The position numbers were made by a program, and so were the translations under genes. This document shows positions 11,341 to 23,093 of a DNA stretch of 64,000 nucleotides, piece by piece. The stretch spans positions 74,116,529-74,180,528 of the forward strand of contig CM070873.1 in NCBI GenBank assembly GCA_036365515.1. Direction: 5' to 3'. The notes under the pieces were generated by a model, which saw nothing but the letters and a program-made list of their open reading frames with translations, ran no database searches and had not been told where the DNA came from. Source of the stretch: Torymus aiolomorphi. Its lineage: Eukaryota > Arthropoda > Insecta > Hymenoptera > Torymidae. Each line of letters opens with the position of its first letter. The stretch's first letter is position 1.

Positions 11341-13040
11341 TTCGACCTATAACCTTATATTATACACATCTCTCAATATACATGTCAGTATATATATCAT
11401 AACACATCACACTCTTTTTACGTAGTTTAGTTTATTTATTATAGTATTATTATCTATTAGTAGTATATATAAAAAATATCACAGATCTCAGGAATACAAG
11501 TGATGAGAAGAATTATTTATTATCTACCTGTATCAATGGGGCAAATTATTACACAAGTATTATTTTGTATATGGCTTTAAATTTTAAAATTTATTTTTAA
11601 AAGATTTATACTTTGTAGGAATTTTGTTAGTTTTACGGATTATATAAGAGATTTTTTTGCAGTCATCGAAAAAATTCGATATTGAATTGAATTTGAAAAC
11701 TAATAATAACATATAATAAAAAGAGAAACTGATCTAACAAATGTTGAGGTGGATATAATGTTAACCAGCGTATGGCAAACAATATAAATTTTGGTTTTTT
11801 GTTATTAAAACTATATAACAAAATTATTATTTATTTTTATTCTAGGTTAGGTGTATATAATATATATATGATCGTATATAACAACTATCACTATTTCATG
11901 ATATCTGATTTGTTAGTTACAAGTAAAACACATTTTACTGTTCATACACATGACCTACAGAAAATAGATCTAAAATAGTTGCTGGTAAGATATTTATTTT
12001 ATTGTACTTTTTAGAAAATCAACACACATGAGTAAAAATATTAAAAAAGCATTTTTTGTCTATACTTGAAAAAAACTTAGTCGATATTAGTGATGGGCTG
12101 TTGTACATATTTACTTAAACACCAATTAAAAGATTATGCCAAATATGAACATTGAAATACAGAAAAAGGCAAAAATGATGTGTTATTGTTGTGAAAAGTT
12201 CAACAAATAGAAATGCTCAGTTAATCTAATATTATAATTTTCTCACTGAGAGAGGCGTCAAAATATTTCAGCTGAGTTCTTAGTAATTTTTGCATATTAT
12301 AAACAATGGCCTGAAGAAATGGAAATGTATTGTTCAAGCGTCCTGTACAAGAAAATAACTTAGAAATATCTTGATTTGATTCTCCAATGTGTATACAAGA
12401 TTCAATCGATTCTCAAAATGTGACAAGAGCTGTTAGGAACCAAGAACTAAGATGTTTTAGACAGTATTGCTCAAAATGTACGAAAAAAGTATTATGTTTT
12501 GAAGTTAATTCTTCAAAATAAAAAAAGGTAATTGTGATTTTGATAGGTCATCTATTTAGTTGAAAATCATATTCAGGCTCGTGAATTTTTTTTTAGACTT
12601 ATGGAATAAGCTCAGCCTGTGCTTTTCTCGAGTGATTAGAATCTCACTGATAAAAAATATGGTAGTGATCTATTTACCCGATACAAATATTATTGTATTC
12701 TTAAAAAATGATCAGTGTTCAGAAATATAATATAATTATAGTGAAGTCAGTGCAAGTTTTCAAATCAGTGTGAAATTTTAATAGGGATAGAAATGAATAA
12801 TTAAACCAATAAATACGATATAAATGAACCTATATTAAGACACGTTAAATTAATATAGTTACATAAAACGGTACAGAGGCACACTTACATAATCTCACGT
12901 CGCTCGTCTATACTAATACCCTAAGGAATTCCACGAATTCTAATACGGGTCATCAACCTATTATTTCGCACACGTGCCCTCACTATTATTACAATTGAAA
13001 CTAAAATATTGCGCTATATACAAAAACCACCATAATTATG
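11341..13040. other. AT-rich spacer, nothing recognised
   Basis: Low-complexity AT-rich sequence with short frames only. I see no repeat, RNA gene or element remnant that I can support. Confidence 0.5.
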
Positions 13041-14880
13041 AAATTTAACAATTGAAATCGCGCACGATCGGGAATGGATCGATTTGCCAATAACTACGCC
13101 TGCACTTATAATGAGTACTTAGCTTTCGATTTACGAAACGCAGCGGGGCTCTTCCGTCCGAGACCCTGCAGCAAACTCCTTCGTTTCTTCCAGTTTCCCA
13201 AGAAGTACGCTGTTTGACTTTCCTGGTGCAACTGGCCACTGTCGCAGCTTGGTTCTTATCGATGACGTTGAACTCGATGGAAGGCGACCCCAAAGACGAT
13301 CGAGTTGAGCAGGAGCTGTTGCCTTGTCGGTGGTCCCGGATGGAAAGAGAGCGAGTCCTTGTAGAAACCGTGCACTTGCCCAATTCGCGCAAACAATCAG
13401 CGCACCCTGTACTTATATAATCGGCCGCGTACAGGGGCCATCGCTCGCGCGAGAATTCAAATGCTCGGATGCTCGCAGTGACCCGTTACATCAGATATAA
13501 TAAAATGTATTGTGTAATAAATAAAATAAAGTAGCGGTATCATGTGTTAAATGAAGTGTTTATAACAAATTTAGAACGTCTACTTAAAATAAAAATTTAA
13601 AATATTGGTCAGAGCCTTGGTTAAAAAAAAGTATTTTTTGTCTATATACCCAGGCGGAAAAGATCTTCTATAATAAAAGTTTTAAAAAGTATATGACTGA
13701 TATTAGTAGTTTATAAAGTCAGGATTTGAGTCTTTTATAAAAGTTTTAAACTGTGTCACGTTGCACTTTTTCTCCCTGTACAACGCCACAATTAATTTAT
13801 ATATTTCCAAGCCGGAGACCGAAGTTGCGCTTGCCGCGGTGACGGTGGGATAACTGTCTCCTATGCGCAAGGATATGTGTGTGAGGAGAGGGAATTTATG
13901 CAATTTATTACTCCCAAATACTATATAACAATCTCTCTCTTTATTGCGTTAGTATTGAATGTATGCGCCAATATGACGCACCGCGCTGCTAGAGATCGGC
14001 TCTCCTCGCAACCTGTATGTGGAATCTCCGCTCACCGTCGCCGGGAACATGGCTTCTCACACATGCGGGTTGCGCGGATTCCGAAAACCCAGGCAAGCCC
14101 ACCTCTCTACGCAAGATCGACCACGGCTGGTATAACGCAGTGGTTACTCGTCTGCTTCGCCGCTCGTGCAGAACGATGCACTGTTCACGGCGGAGGATCG
14201 GCTACTCGCTGCCTCTGGACTGGTGTGTCCGTCACGCCTCGTGCGCCGACGGTGTGGAATCCGGCCACCAGTTCCGTCGCCCTGGTGCCTGTCTGCCGGC
14301 GTTCCTCCTCTACGAGACGGGGGGACAGTGTCAGCGGTTAGCAGCGATGGCGTCGGCAGTGTCTCTCTGTTTCTCTCTTCCTCTCGATGTTGCCTCTCTT
14401 GCCCTCTTAACTCTCCCCTCTCGCGTCTCCGTTCTCTTTCATTCTCGCAGCAGGACTCACGTGGCATTGGAGGATCAGCGTGTAGCGCGCTCGAGCTATC
14501 TGCTCGTACTTCCCGCTCCTGCCGGCGCGTTCGCCTGCCTGGCTTGCGCGGCGCCGAGACTACCTCTAAACGCTCTCTCTATAACGCTGCCTCACGATAG
14601 CTGGCGACTCACGCTCTACCATTTTGCCGTCGCCGCACCTAGAACAGACACTCTCTTGTAGACTTGGCTACGTCGCTCGTAATGCGAGAGCGACGGCCTA
14701 GGTAGAGGGTTTATCTAGCTATACGAGGATTTCGCCCATGTCGGCGCTTTCCTCGTTACATCTGTTATAAATAGTTATAAATAGTTATTTACTTTTATAA
14801 GTTTTTTGGATCGTCGTAAAAATTTGAATCTTTAATCAGTAAAAAAAGTTAGTAACTGCCCGAATGTAAATAATAATCGT
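13041..14880. other. Two GC-rich blocks (about 13040-13490 and 13780-14760), unassigned
   Basis: Both blocks end with CGTTACA (about 13489 and 14760) before AT-rich DNA, which hints at LTR ends. I found no matching starts or target duplications. Frames such as 14017-14661 overlap equally long frames on the other strand and show no family signature. Treated as unexplained, possibly solo LTRs. Confidence 0.3.
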
Positions 14881-14904
14881 ATAACTATGTTACAATTATT
14901 GTAG

Positions 14905-15900
14905 CACTGTTTGCGAGTGGCCACTGCGTTTGCGAGGCTCATGACAAACATAGGTGGACCCCGTCAACCTTACAGGAAGCTTTTATCTTCAGTGGTGATT
15001 TCCATACTCACATATGGAATAGCCATCTGGGCCGAAGCCCTCAAGATTGAGAAGTGCCGACGCAAGATGGCAGCAGTCAACCGGCTCAGTGCTCTCACGG
15101 TATCCAGCGCCTTCCGCACGGTATTAGATGATTCCGTGTGTATCATCGCAGGCCTGATGCCCATTGAGATACTGGCAGTGGAGAGGAAGCAGCTGTATGA
15201 GTAATGAAGCAATATCCTAGGAGAACAGGAGTAGTTAAAGAAGATCAAGAGGCAGGATAGCCTCCAACGTTGGCAAGAGAAGTGGGACGCATCTGAGAAG
15301 GGGAGATGGACACATCACCTCATCCCTCAGGTTGATAACCGGGTGAACCGTAAACACGGGGAAGTCAACTATTATCTGACTCAGATGCTCTCCATCCATT
15401 GATGCTTACGAGCATACCTTCACCGGTTTAAGCACGATGAATTGCCAGAGTGTCCAGCAGGGTGCAGGGTGTCAGTGGTCGCAGAACACGTATTCTTCTG
15501 GTGCCTGCGCTTTGCTGGAGAGGAAAAGAAACTGGAGGAGCTACTAGGATCATCACTTAGTCCAGAGACCTTTGAGGAATTGATGCTAGAGGCGGAGGAA
15601 AATTAGAATACGGTCAGCAGTTCCGTCACAGCGGTCACGACGAGGCTGCGAGAAGAAGAGCAGGAACGTAGAAAAATGAGGGGACCAACAATAACGGTTC
15701 TTCGTTAACAACACTGAGAGAGGATGAACATCAGAAATCGTGAAAAAGCTAAAAAGCTGTGGCCACCCTCGCAAAGTAATGCTTAGCGGTGATTCCGCGG
15801 GGGCAAAATAATGACGATGAGGTCAGGGTTTTAGTCGGTAGATTCAGTACAGTGCGACACACGGGTACACGGTACCTACGGTACATAAAGAATTTCCCCC
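14905..15900 (+). pseudogene. R1-clade non-LTR retrotransposon, 3' part (5'-truncated)
   Basis: 14911-15204 encodes the RT C-terminal region typical of R1-clade elements (RLMTNIGGPRQPYRKLL, ILTYGIAIWAEAL, DDSVCIIAGLMPIEI, ER). After a TAA the same protein continues through WQEKWDASEKGRWTHHLIP, KHGEVNYYLTQML and a CPAGC...EHVFFWC zinc-knuckle-like region, ending near 15602. The 3' UTR to about 15900 has GGTTTTAGTCGGTAG and a C-rich TTTCCCCCC. The 5' end is truncated in AT-rich DNA, as is usual for target-primed insertions. Several stops make it non-functional. Confidence 0.82.
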
Positions 15901-16645
15901 CTCTTATAAAAGAAAAAACCGCTGCTAACTGAATTAGTAGAATGCTTTCTCAAAGAGTATCTTCAATATTTTTATGACATCTTTTTATTGAACATTTAAA
16001 TTCAAAATCACAGTTCAAAGTTGAAATAGTATTGCAATCAGCGTTTCATTTAATAGTTTCGAAATACATAAATAAAGTGGGAATTGAGCGTATTGCAAGA
16101 ATATGCCGAAAAAGTTATTTACAATTCATATAACTATTATATTTTTCGAAAAAGTTGCTACTTTTTCAAATTCTCAATTGTAAGTCAAAAATTGCTAGTA
16201 AGTAGTTTTGAAATGCATAATTTAGAAGGAAATAGAATGTACGTTGAGAATATCGGTCTACATATGAGATGTAATGCCGAAAAAGTTATTTATAATTCAT
16301 AAAATTATTTAATTTTTCTAAAAAATTACTATTCTTTCAAATCCGTATTTTTAAATCAAAAATAACTAGTTAGTAGTTTTATAAGACATAATTTAGAAGG
16401 AAATCGAATTTTATTCAAGAATATTGATCTCCATTTAGCATATCTTTAAAAAAATTGTAAAAAATATTATTTTTGAAAAAAAATTTTTTACAAAATTGTT
16501 ATTTTTTTAAAAATAAGACTTTAAAGTCATCCATTTGACTCCAAAATTTAATCAGTTCTAAGTTAAGACATACCTAAGATGCATGCAAAAGTTCAGCTAA
16601 TTCCGTCAATTAGTTCAAGAGTTATGCCGGGGACTAAATTTGGTT

Positions 16646-16713
16646 TCATACATACATACATACATACATACATACATACAGACATACATACGTATATACA
16701 TACATACATACAT
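16646..16713. repeat. (CATA)n microsatellite
   Basis: An ACATAC tetranucleotide array with a few interruptions, the same position at which copy 3 of the dispersed repeat (near 32595) has a short uninterrupted array. The R1 tail follows immediately. Confidence 0.8.
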
Positions 16714-17310
16714 ACATTTTCAAGAGATGGCAAACTCATACCAAAGATCAAGGACTGGATACTCCGAGAACTCGGCTCGATGGAATACCGCCTCATGCAA
16801 GGACTCAGCGGCCATGGGTGCTTTGGAGTGAATCTAGTCATGAGAGGATATAGACCCAACAGCGACTGCCGATTATGCGGAGAAGAAGAAGACGACGGGG
16901 AACACACTGTATTCGTGTGCCCCGTGCACGAGCAGTACAGGAAGAAACTAGCAGCACAAGTCGGTACGCTATTGTCCAAAGACAACATAATAGCGACTAT
17001 GCTCAAGTCACCAGACAGTTGGGACAGGATAGCTTCCTTTGTCAGGAGAGTAATCAAGACCAAAGAGGAAAAGTAGAGAGAAATGAGAAGAAAAGACTGA
17101 TTGGGTAAGAAATATAGCTTCCAAAGAGGGGACCTCCGGGACTAGAACAAGCCCCACCGAAATAATACTGAAAAGGAGTTCCGGTGGATGCTAGATACCG
17201 CGAGGGTTATCACACAAGGGGGGTTTTAGTTGGTAGGAATCTCGAAACTACCCACTTTGTGGGTGTCTGGTGACAGATTTCCCCTCCTCAGATGAAAAAA
17301 AAGAAAAAAA
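16714..17310 (+). pseudogene. R1-clade retrotransposon tail with zinc-knuckle domain
   Basis: The frame ending at 17076 encodes MEYRLMQGLSGHGCFGVNL, then CRLCGEEEDDGEHTVFVC (a C-x2-C...H-x4-C cluster) and a C-terminal FVRRVIKTKEEK, the end of an R1-clade ORF2. The 3' UTR has GGTTTTAGTTGGTAG and TTTCCCC and ends in an A-rich tail at about 17297-17309. It is a short 5'-truncated insertion; the frame begins artificially inside the CATA repeat. The 3' UTR matches the motif order of the element at 14905-15900, so both belong to related families. Confidence 0.78.
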
Positions 17311-17700
17311 AACATACACGTATACATGCATTTTTTGAAAACCTATTCTTCTGACTCAGGAACCTCAAAAAATCTTTGATTCGAAAATTTTCACCGTTAC
17401 AAAGCTTTTTCTTTGAGAAAGTAAAACACACACACACACACACATACGCACGCACGCACGCACGCACATATACATTCTAATACTCGCACATTTTGACTCA
17501 GGGAACACGGTTATATATCGGAAATCATCGAAATCTCAGAGTCGAAAAATTTCACCCTTTTCAAAGCTTTCTCTTTGAGAAAGCAAAAAAGGGCCCATTT
17601 GAAAAAAAATTGTAAATACTGTGCTAAATTTTTAGATACCACAAAACGTCTTATAAATCAGTTTCATGGAGATTGTGCACTCTTTTTATTAGTTCTAAGT
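17310..17700. repeat. CA/CGCA microsatellite and hairpin ends of dispersed repeat
   Basis: A (CA)n(CGCA)n array lies around 17427-17470, between two hairpin-bearing segments of the dispersed repeat. Beyond 17595 the sequence is unique AT-rich DNA up to the BEL/Pao target site. Confidence 0.55.
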
Positions 17701-17708
17701 ACGATACG

Positions 17709-19074
17709 TGTTTGGGAATTCAGTAATTTGAATTCCCGCGGTTATGCTCAGCTCGGTACGACTCACGGCGCTGCCACGGCGCGGCAGCACCTCGCGGCCT
17801 CTCGGCGGAACAGCCGAGACACTACACTGATTCACAAGGTGAATTCGCGCTATTTCGGTCTCTCTCGCTCTCTCACATGCAAATGTGAGAGAGATTGTGA
17901 TTTGATTCGCGAAGTGAATCGTGAAGGCTAAGAAGACGGAAGTGCTCACTCTTTGAAAAACTCAGTCTGCGGCTGCTACTAAAACGGCAGCAGTTCTCAC
18001 CCCGACCCGGTATAGTCTACAGTGTGCTCGCTGCGAGGCAGCATGGTGACTAGTATGGTGCCTCATACTCGGACTCTCGTCTCATTCAGCGGATCATCTC
18101 ACACGGCAGCTCCTCATACATAGAGGCATTTTCTCACACGGCATCTACTCATACAAAGCGGCTCTCACTGTTCGGTAGTGAAGCGTGCTCGACACGAGGC
18201 CGCTCTCTCTCGCTCTCTCAATGTACATACGGCGTGCTCGCAACAAGCCCGCATGGACTTTTACACGGCATACTCTCAGTCAGCTGTATCTCTCAAACGG
18301 AACTTCTCATACGGCAGTGCTTTCATACGGCAGTGCTTCTCACACGGCAGCTTCTGACATGGCATAATCTCACCGGCTCGCTGCCTCTAGCTAGCCATGA
18401 GGCAACCACTCTCGGTAACCGTTACGCAAGACTCAACTGGCGGGGCTCAACTGGCTTTTACCAACTCTCCTGTTTCACTGGCTCTTCTCACTGGCTACAA
18501 CTCTTCTCACTGGGTACAACTCCTCTCGCTTGCTATAACTCATCTGCGGTTACAACTCAATTGGCTTCATCTCTATGGACTGTGTGATTCAACCGGCTTC
18601 CTCATTCTTCTCCAAATTAATATAATTGCTATGAAGCTAAGGTAAACTCACACACACACCTACACACAGCCATTTTGATGACTCAAGCAAGCAGTAATCT
18701 AATATGAAGTACTCTGCACATATAATTCTTGTCAAGTCTGAACCACAAGAAATCAATAACATTCATTGTGTGTATTTATGCTAGCAGTAAACTCAACGGA
18801 ATTTACTAATTCAAACTCAGCAATTCTCTGAAATCTCACTCACACAGAAACACTCAAACATAATCTTTGTAACACTCATACACTCAAACATAAACTTGTA
18901 ACACTCAGATACTCAACCAAGCTTTTGTAATATTCAACCAATTTATGTAATAGAGTTAAGTTTATAGACAGTTTTATAATATACTGAAATTTAATTTATT
19001 AAAGTGTTTGGCTCTCAATTTATTTGTAAACACCCACAGCATGTCCTCATTAAAAATTATGGCATTCTCAAACA
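17709..19074 (+). repeat. 5' LTR of BEL/Pao element
   Basis: 1,366 bp, beginning TGTTTGGGAATTCAG and ending CTCAAACA. It includes a 64-bp segment (about 18183-18246) missing from the right LTR. It contains repeated CTCACACGGCA/CTCATACGGCA words around 18080-18360 and the inverted pair CTCTCACATG/CATGTGAGAG near 17870-17890. Confidence 0.95.
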
Positions 19075-19093
19075 TTTTGGTCCTTCGAGCCGG
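19075..19093 (+). promoter_or_regulatory. Primer-binding-site region next to 5' LTR
   Basis: TTTTGGTCCTTCGAGCCGG follows the LTR directly. A TTTGGTCxTTCGAxCCGG sequence at this position is characteristic of BEL/Pao elements and supports the superfamily call independently of the proteins. Confidence 0.75.
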
Positions 19094-21876
19094 ATTAAAC
19101 ATGCTGTGGTGTGTATTAGAGCCAGTGAACTTTACTCATTATTAAACTGTTTTCATGCATTGGATCCACGTCGGAAAAACTCGAGAGGATGCTGGGGCCA
19201 AGGAGATTGACATACTCATGGATGCGATTCTCACCAGTGACTTGGACACGCTCAATATTCAAACGGACAACCTCAAGGAAGGAACGGACAAACTCTTACT
19301 ACATGTGGATGTACATATGCACACACCTGTGTCGGTGTACAAAGTCATCGCTGCCTTGGCAGCTTACTCAGCAAGATGCTTCACCGGACTACTACAAGAA
19401 CATCTCAGTCGAATTGATACATTGAATGTGCATTACTCATCTCTCTTGCACCTATTGGAAATAATCTCAAGTAATATCATTTTATTGTGGCGGTCACAAT
19501 AGTCAACAGATGTATCGAGATGAAGAGATGCAACTACACTGCTGTGCTTCAGAGGATGGATTTGTGCATCAATAACTGCATATTACACATAGGTATAAGA
19601 CCATGGAATTTTCACTCAAGATGGATCACGTGGATAAAATCAATCAAAAATTGGATTTCGGCGCAATCACTCACACTCAAGGTCAACTCAGATGCAACAC
19701 TCACTTACTTAATGTTCATTACTTGCAACTGCATTGGAATGATACGACACACCGGTAACATCTCATAAACTTGGATCATGAGTCTATTTAATATCAGAAT
19801 TATGATTTATCTCAAAAGATGCTATTCGAAGACACAACGCTCCACGGCAACGCTCATCTATCCCAATGATTGGAATTGGACGTACGCAATCAACTTACAC
19901 ATTAGGAAAGGTTCAAACAGACTTACAGCCCATCCACAAAATCTCAAGGTTAGGATCATTGCTCACATTATACGCCAATTCTCATCAACTCTGACATCAG
20001 AGAAATGTGAGCAGCTTATGTGTAACCATGTGCAGAAATTATTCTTGGCAGATCCTACCATTTTGTAAACCTCAACCTGTGGATGTACTCATTGGTGCTG
20101 AATGCTATGATCAAATTATCAATCTAACCTCATCTAGAGCAGTGTGATAGAACCTATCGCAGAATCATCAATTTTGGCTGGGCATTACTCAAACAATTCA
20201 AATCATCTGTTCAATGGAAATCAATACATCAAGATCGGATTGGACTTAACGCAGAAGAATTAAGGAAATTACTCACACGCTTCTGGATTAAGAAAAACCA
20301 CTCTCAACAACTAGAGGCAAACTCAAGAAGAAAGAAGCATTGTGTAAGCAGCACATTGTTCACACAATGAAACCATCAAGTAAGGTTATCTCAAACATCG
20401 GCTGATGCACTGAACAACTCATTTGGCAAAGCTCAAGCGTACCTCAAGCAGTTACTGTCAATTTCACTCATGACAGCATCTATAAAAAATGGTACTACTC
20501 ATTTCATGGATAAATAAACCGGACCAACTCACACACGTCGGTCAGCAACCTCACAAGGGCCATGCAGTTATCAGGATTCTGCACGGCGGGCGGCTATCCA
20601 TGAGCCAAATTGTAAATTCAATTTGTCGATGTTTCTCAAGGAATTCCTCACCAGCAACTCAATTTATAGATTATGATGATTGCGTCACGAGATTACTCAA
20701 ATTATAACGGATTTCACTTCGAATAAATTCAAATCAGAATTATATTGCCGCTCACTCAAGAAAAATTCACAACCGGATAACTCTTTCTCAAACCTCACCA
20801 CTACTCGATCCCGCATGGACAATCTCATCGGTGGATATTCTTTCAAATTCTCCTACAAGAGCTGTGGCTACTCAAGTACTCATGGGACAAACAAGTTCAA
20901 CTCAATTGCGAAGAATGGCTGCACATTCGAGAAGATTTCACTCAACTGGATTCGGGTCTCAAAACTAATGGCTTTTCGAATGCTTCGCAACAGGCAACAG
21001 CTACAGCACTCAATATTATATCCACATTTCTCACGATTGGATTATTATTTATAGTCTCATCAAGACGGAAGGCAACACTCAACCCAGACTCCATATCAAG
21101 GTTGGAGTTCAGAGCGGCAAGGTTTACTCAAGGTATGTTTGGACAAAGTTCAACTGCCAAGCGCTGATGTTCATTTATGGGCAGATCAGAATATGGTATG
21201 CACACTCATAATCTCACGTGCCTCACGATGGAAAGAATCTGTTGGAACGAGGGTAACACTCAGTCAAGGAATAGCTCCAACAACCAAGGGAAGACAATCA
21301 TCATGGACATCTCAAGCTGACTCAAAAAAGGGGAACACTTTCCAGAAAGAGGCAAAGGTCACACTCACTGCAGCCACATCACATAAGGAAATTTCATGGG
21401 ATCTCGTCAATACACACTCATTAGATTACTCAAAATTACTGGCTAGCTAATGCTAGCTGGTGATCATTCCAAGGCAAACGGCAAAGTTCAACAAAGACAA
21501 GATTCACAGCTGAGATAATCAGCAAAGAAAAAATCTTCTGGATCAAGAAAACTCAGCAAGTTCGTTTTCAATACTGAACTCAATATGCTGAAATATCTCA
21601 AGTCCCACGGATTCAACTACTCAATAGATTGACTGTATAGACTCAGATGGAATCATCATGGTAGGAGATCGGTTTTACAAAACTCAACTGGAATATCACT
21701 CAACATCCAGTAACATTATTACGGTGCAGTCAACTCATCACTGATCATTCGGAATTCTCACATACCAATATTTCTCGGTGGCACCGAGAAAACTCACTCT
21801 GCACACATCAGGCAGGAAATTTGGATTATTGGAAGCAGAGTTCCGGCCAAGTTATTTACTCAAGATTCTGTAACTT

Positions 21877-22215
21877 GTGCAAGGTATCGGACTCATCGGA
21901 CTCAGCAACTCATGGGGCAACTATCCAGTGCACTGGAACACCCCATCACAACCCTTCACTCACACTGGGATCAATTTAGCAGGACCACTCATCAACTCAT
22001 CGAAGGGACGTGAATCCAAAAACATACAAGTGCTGGATTTGTATTTGTGTGCTCTCTCTCTCACAGCATTGTCATCAGCTGTTCATCTATACATGGTCAG
22101 TGGCTACTCATCCGAATGGTATCAATACGGCATACATATGGTTTATTTCAAATGGAGAACTACCTTCGCAACATTCTCTACAACAAACTCAACTTGGTAC
22201 AACTCACATCAATGA
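21877..22215 (+). pseudogene. BEL/Pao integrase core fragment
   Basis: The frame includes PSQPFTHTGINLAGPL, the BEL/Pao integrase motif in which the first catalytic Asp is expected just before the AGPL. Here that position reads Asn (GINLAGP). SKGRES follows, then a region like the conserved ...HLxxVSxYS... segment, after which the frame is lost. A frameshifted NPPAA segment occurs near 22240. It is not functional. Confidence 0.7.
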
Positions 22216-22608
22216 TGGCACTCCATGGATACTCAACCCACCTGCAGCATTTCGTATAATGTAAGTGGAAAGCAGTGGTGAATTCAATAATATTTCATTG
22301 CTAACAGACCATGGACAACATTATTCTCAAATTGGAATTTCATCATCCTTGCTGACTCAATTGAAGGTTTGCTCAACTCAAAGCCGTTACAACCACTCCA
22401 AAAGGATTCAGAAGATACACTCACTTTGGCTTTGTTCTCATCATCAAGGTATTAAACTCAATGTTTCACTTGGGTTCTAACTGTCAATGCATTTCAGCTG
22501 TCCAGTTGGAAAACTCCTTCATAGATGACTCAGTAACTCTGGCAGCAAGTCTTCTCAACAACGGTCATCATCAACATCAAGAAGGCATCACTCATCTTAC
22601 GAAACCAA

Positions 22609-23064
22609 GTGGAATTCATGGTACTCAATACGGATAATCCTCACATAGTATATGGCTACTCTCAGAAGATGCAGGACTACATCATCAAGGAACTTTCTCA
22701 TCGGCAAGGCATTGAACTCAGTGCTGAACCAAGCTTACTCACCTTCAAGGAATCAAGGCTTTCCAAATGGCAACTCATTCAACGGATCACTCAGCAATTT
22801 TGGAAGCATTGGTCAACTCAACACCTTCAACGGCTTCAATCAATTTCAAAATGGCATCATCCCTCTCATGAGATAAAAGTGGGTTCCATGGTACTACTCA
22901 CGGATGAACACTCACCCCCAAGCAAATGGCCACTCGCAAGAGTCACTCAACTTCACCCTGGAACTGACAATCTCACCAGAGTTGTAACAATAAAGACGGC
23001 TACCACTCAACTCACCCGCCCAATTGCAAAACTCGCCATCTTGCCAGTGCCAATCGGAATTTAA
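22609..23064 (+). pseudogene. BEL/Pao integrase C-terminal region, still open
   Basis: 151 codons remain open and match the end of BEL/Pao Pol: WQLIQRITQQFWKHWSTQHL, EIKVGSMVLLTDEHSPPSKW, LARVTQLHPG, RVVTIKT and RPIAKLAILP. CTCA words occur here in frame, mostly as ACT CAA (Thr-Gln) codon pairs, so the CTCA excess arose without breaking this frame. The stop falls about 30 bases before the right LTR, the normal position for the end of pol. Confidence 0.8.
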
Positions 23065-23093
23065 ATCAACCTGGCGGTTGATGGCGGGCGGAA

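Larger units (their letters stand above)
16060..17595. repeat. Dispersed repeat family, copy 1 (interrupted by R1 tail)
   Basis: It shares long stretches with 32190-32715, including GCCGAAAAAGTTATTTACAA-type sequence, GTTCAAGAGTTATGCCGGGG and TTCTGACTCAG. Internally, a block near 16103 recurs near 16276. The family ends in a hairpin, GCTTTCTC-TTT-GAGAAAGC, near 17566-17585, with a degenerate copy near 17407. The family carries a variable CATA or CA microsatellite in the middle. No coding potential. Confidence 0.65.
19094..23093 (+). pseudogene. BEL/Pao internal region with broken gag-pol
   Basis: Only short frames remain in the 4 kb between the LTRs (about 5-6 kb or more is usual for BEL/Pao). 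Recognisable homology is confined to the integrase end. Frames change often, and CTCA words occur about every 30-45 bases, both in open and in disrupted stretches. The purine-rich GGCGGGCGGAA at about 23083-23093, just before the right LTR, is the probable polypurine tract. Confidence 0.75.

Noticed and set aside
13045..13392. 115-codon minus-strand frame
   Set aside because: In a GC-rich unassigned block with an overlapping plus frame; no recognisable domain.
14017..14661. 214-codon plus-strand frame, with overlapping frames at 14144-14467 and 14166-14600
   Set aside because: Long frames on both strands of the same GC-rich block, no family signature and no start context; a composition effect.
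17695..18645. Frames of 60-118 codons repeated at 22912-23966
   Set aside because: They are inside the two LTR copies and identical because of that; no protein family.
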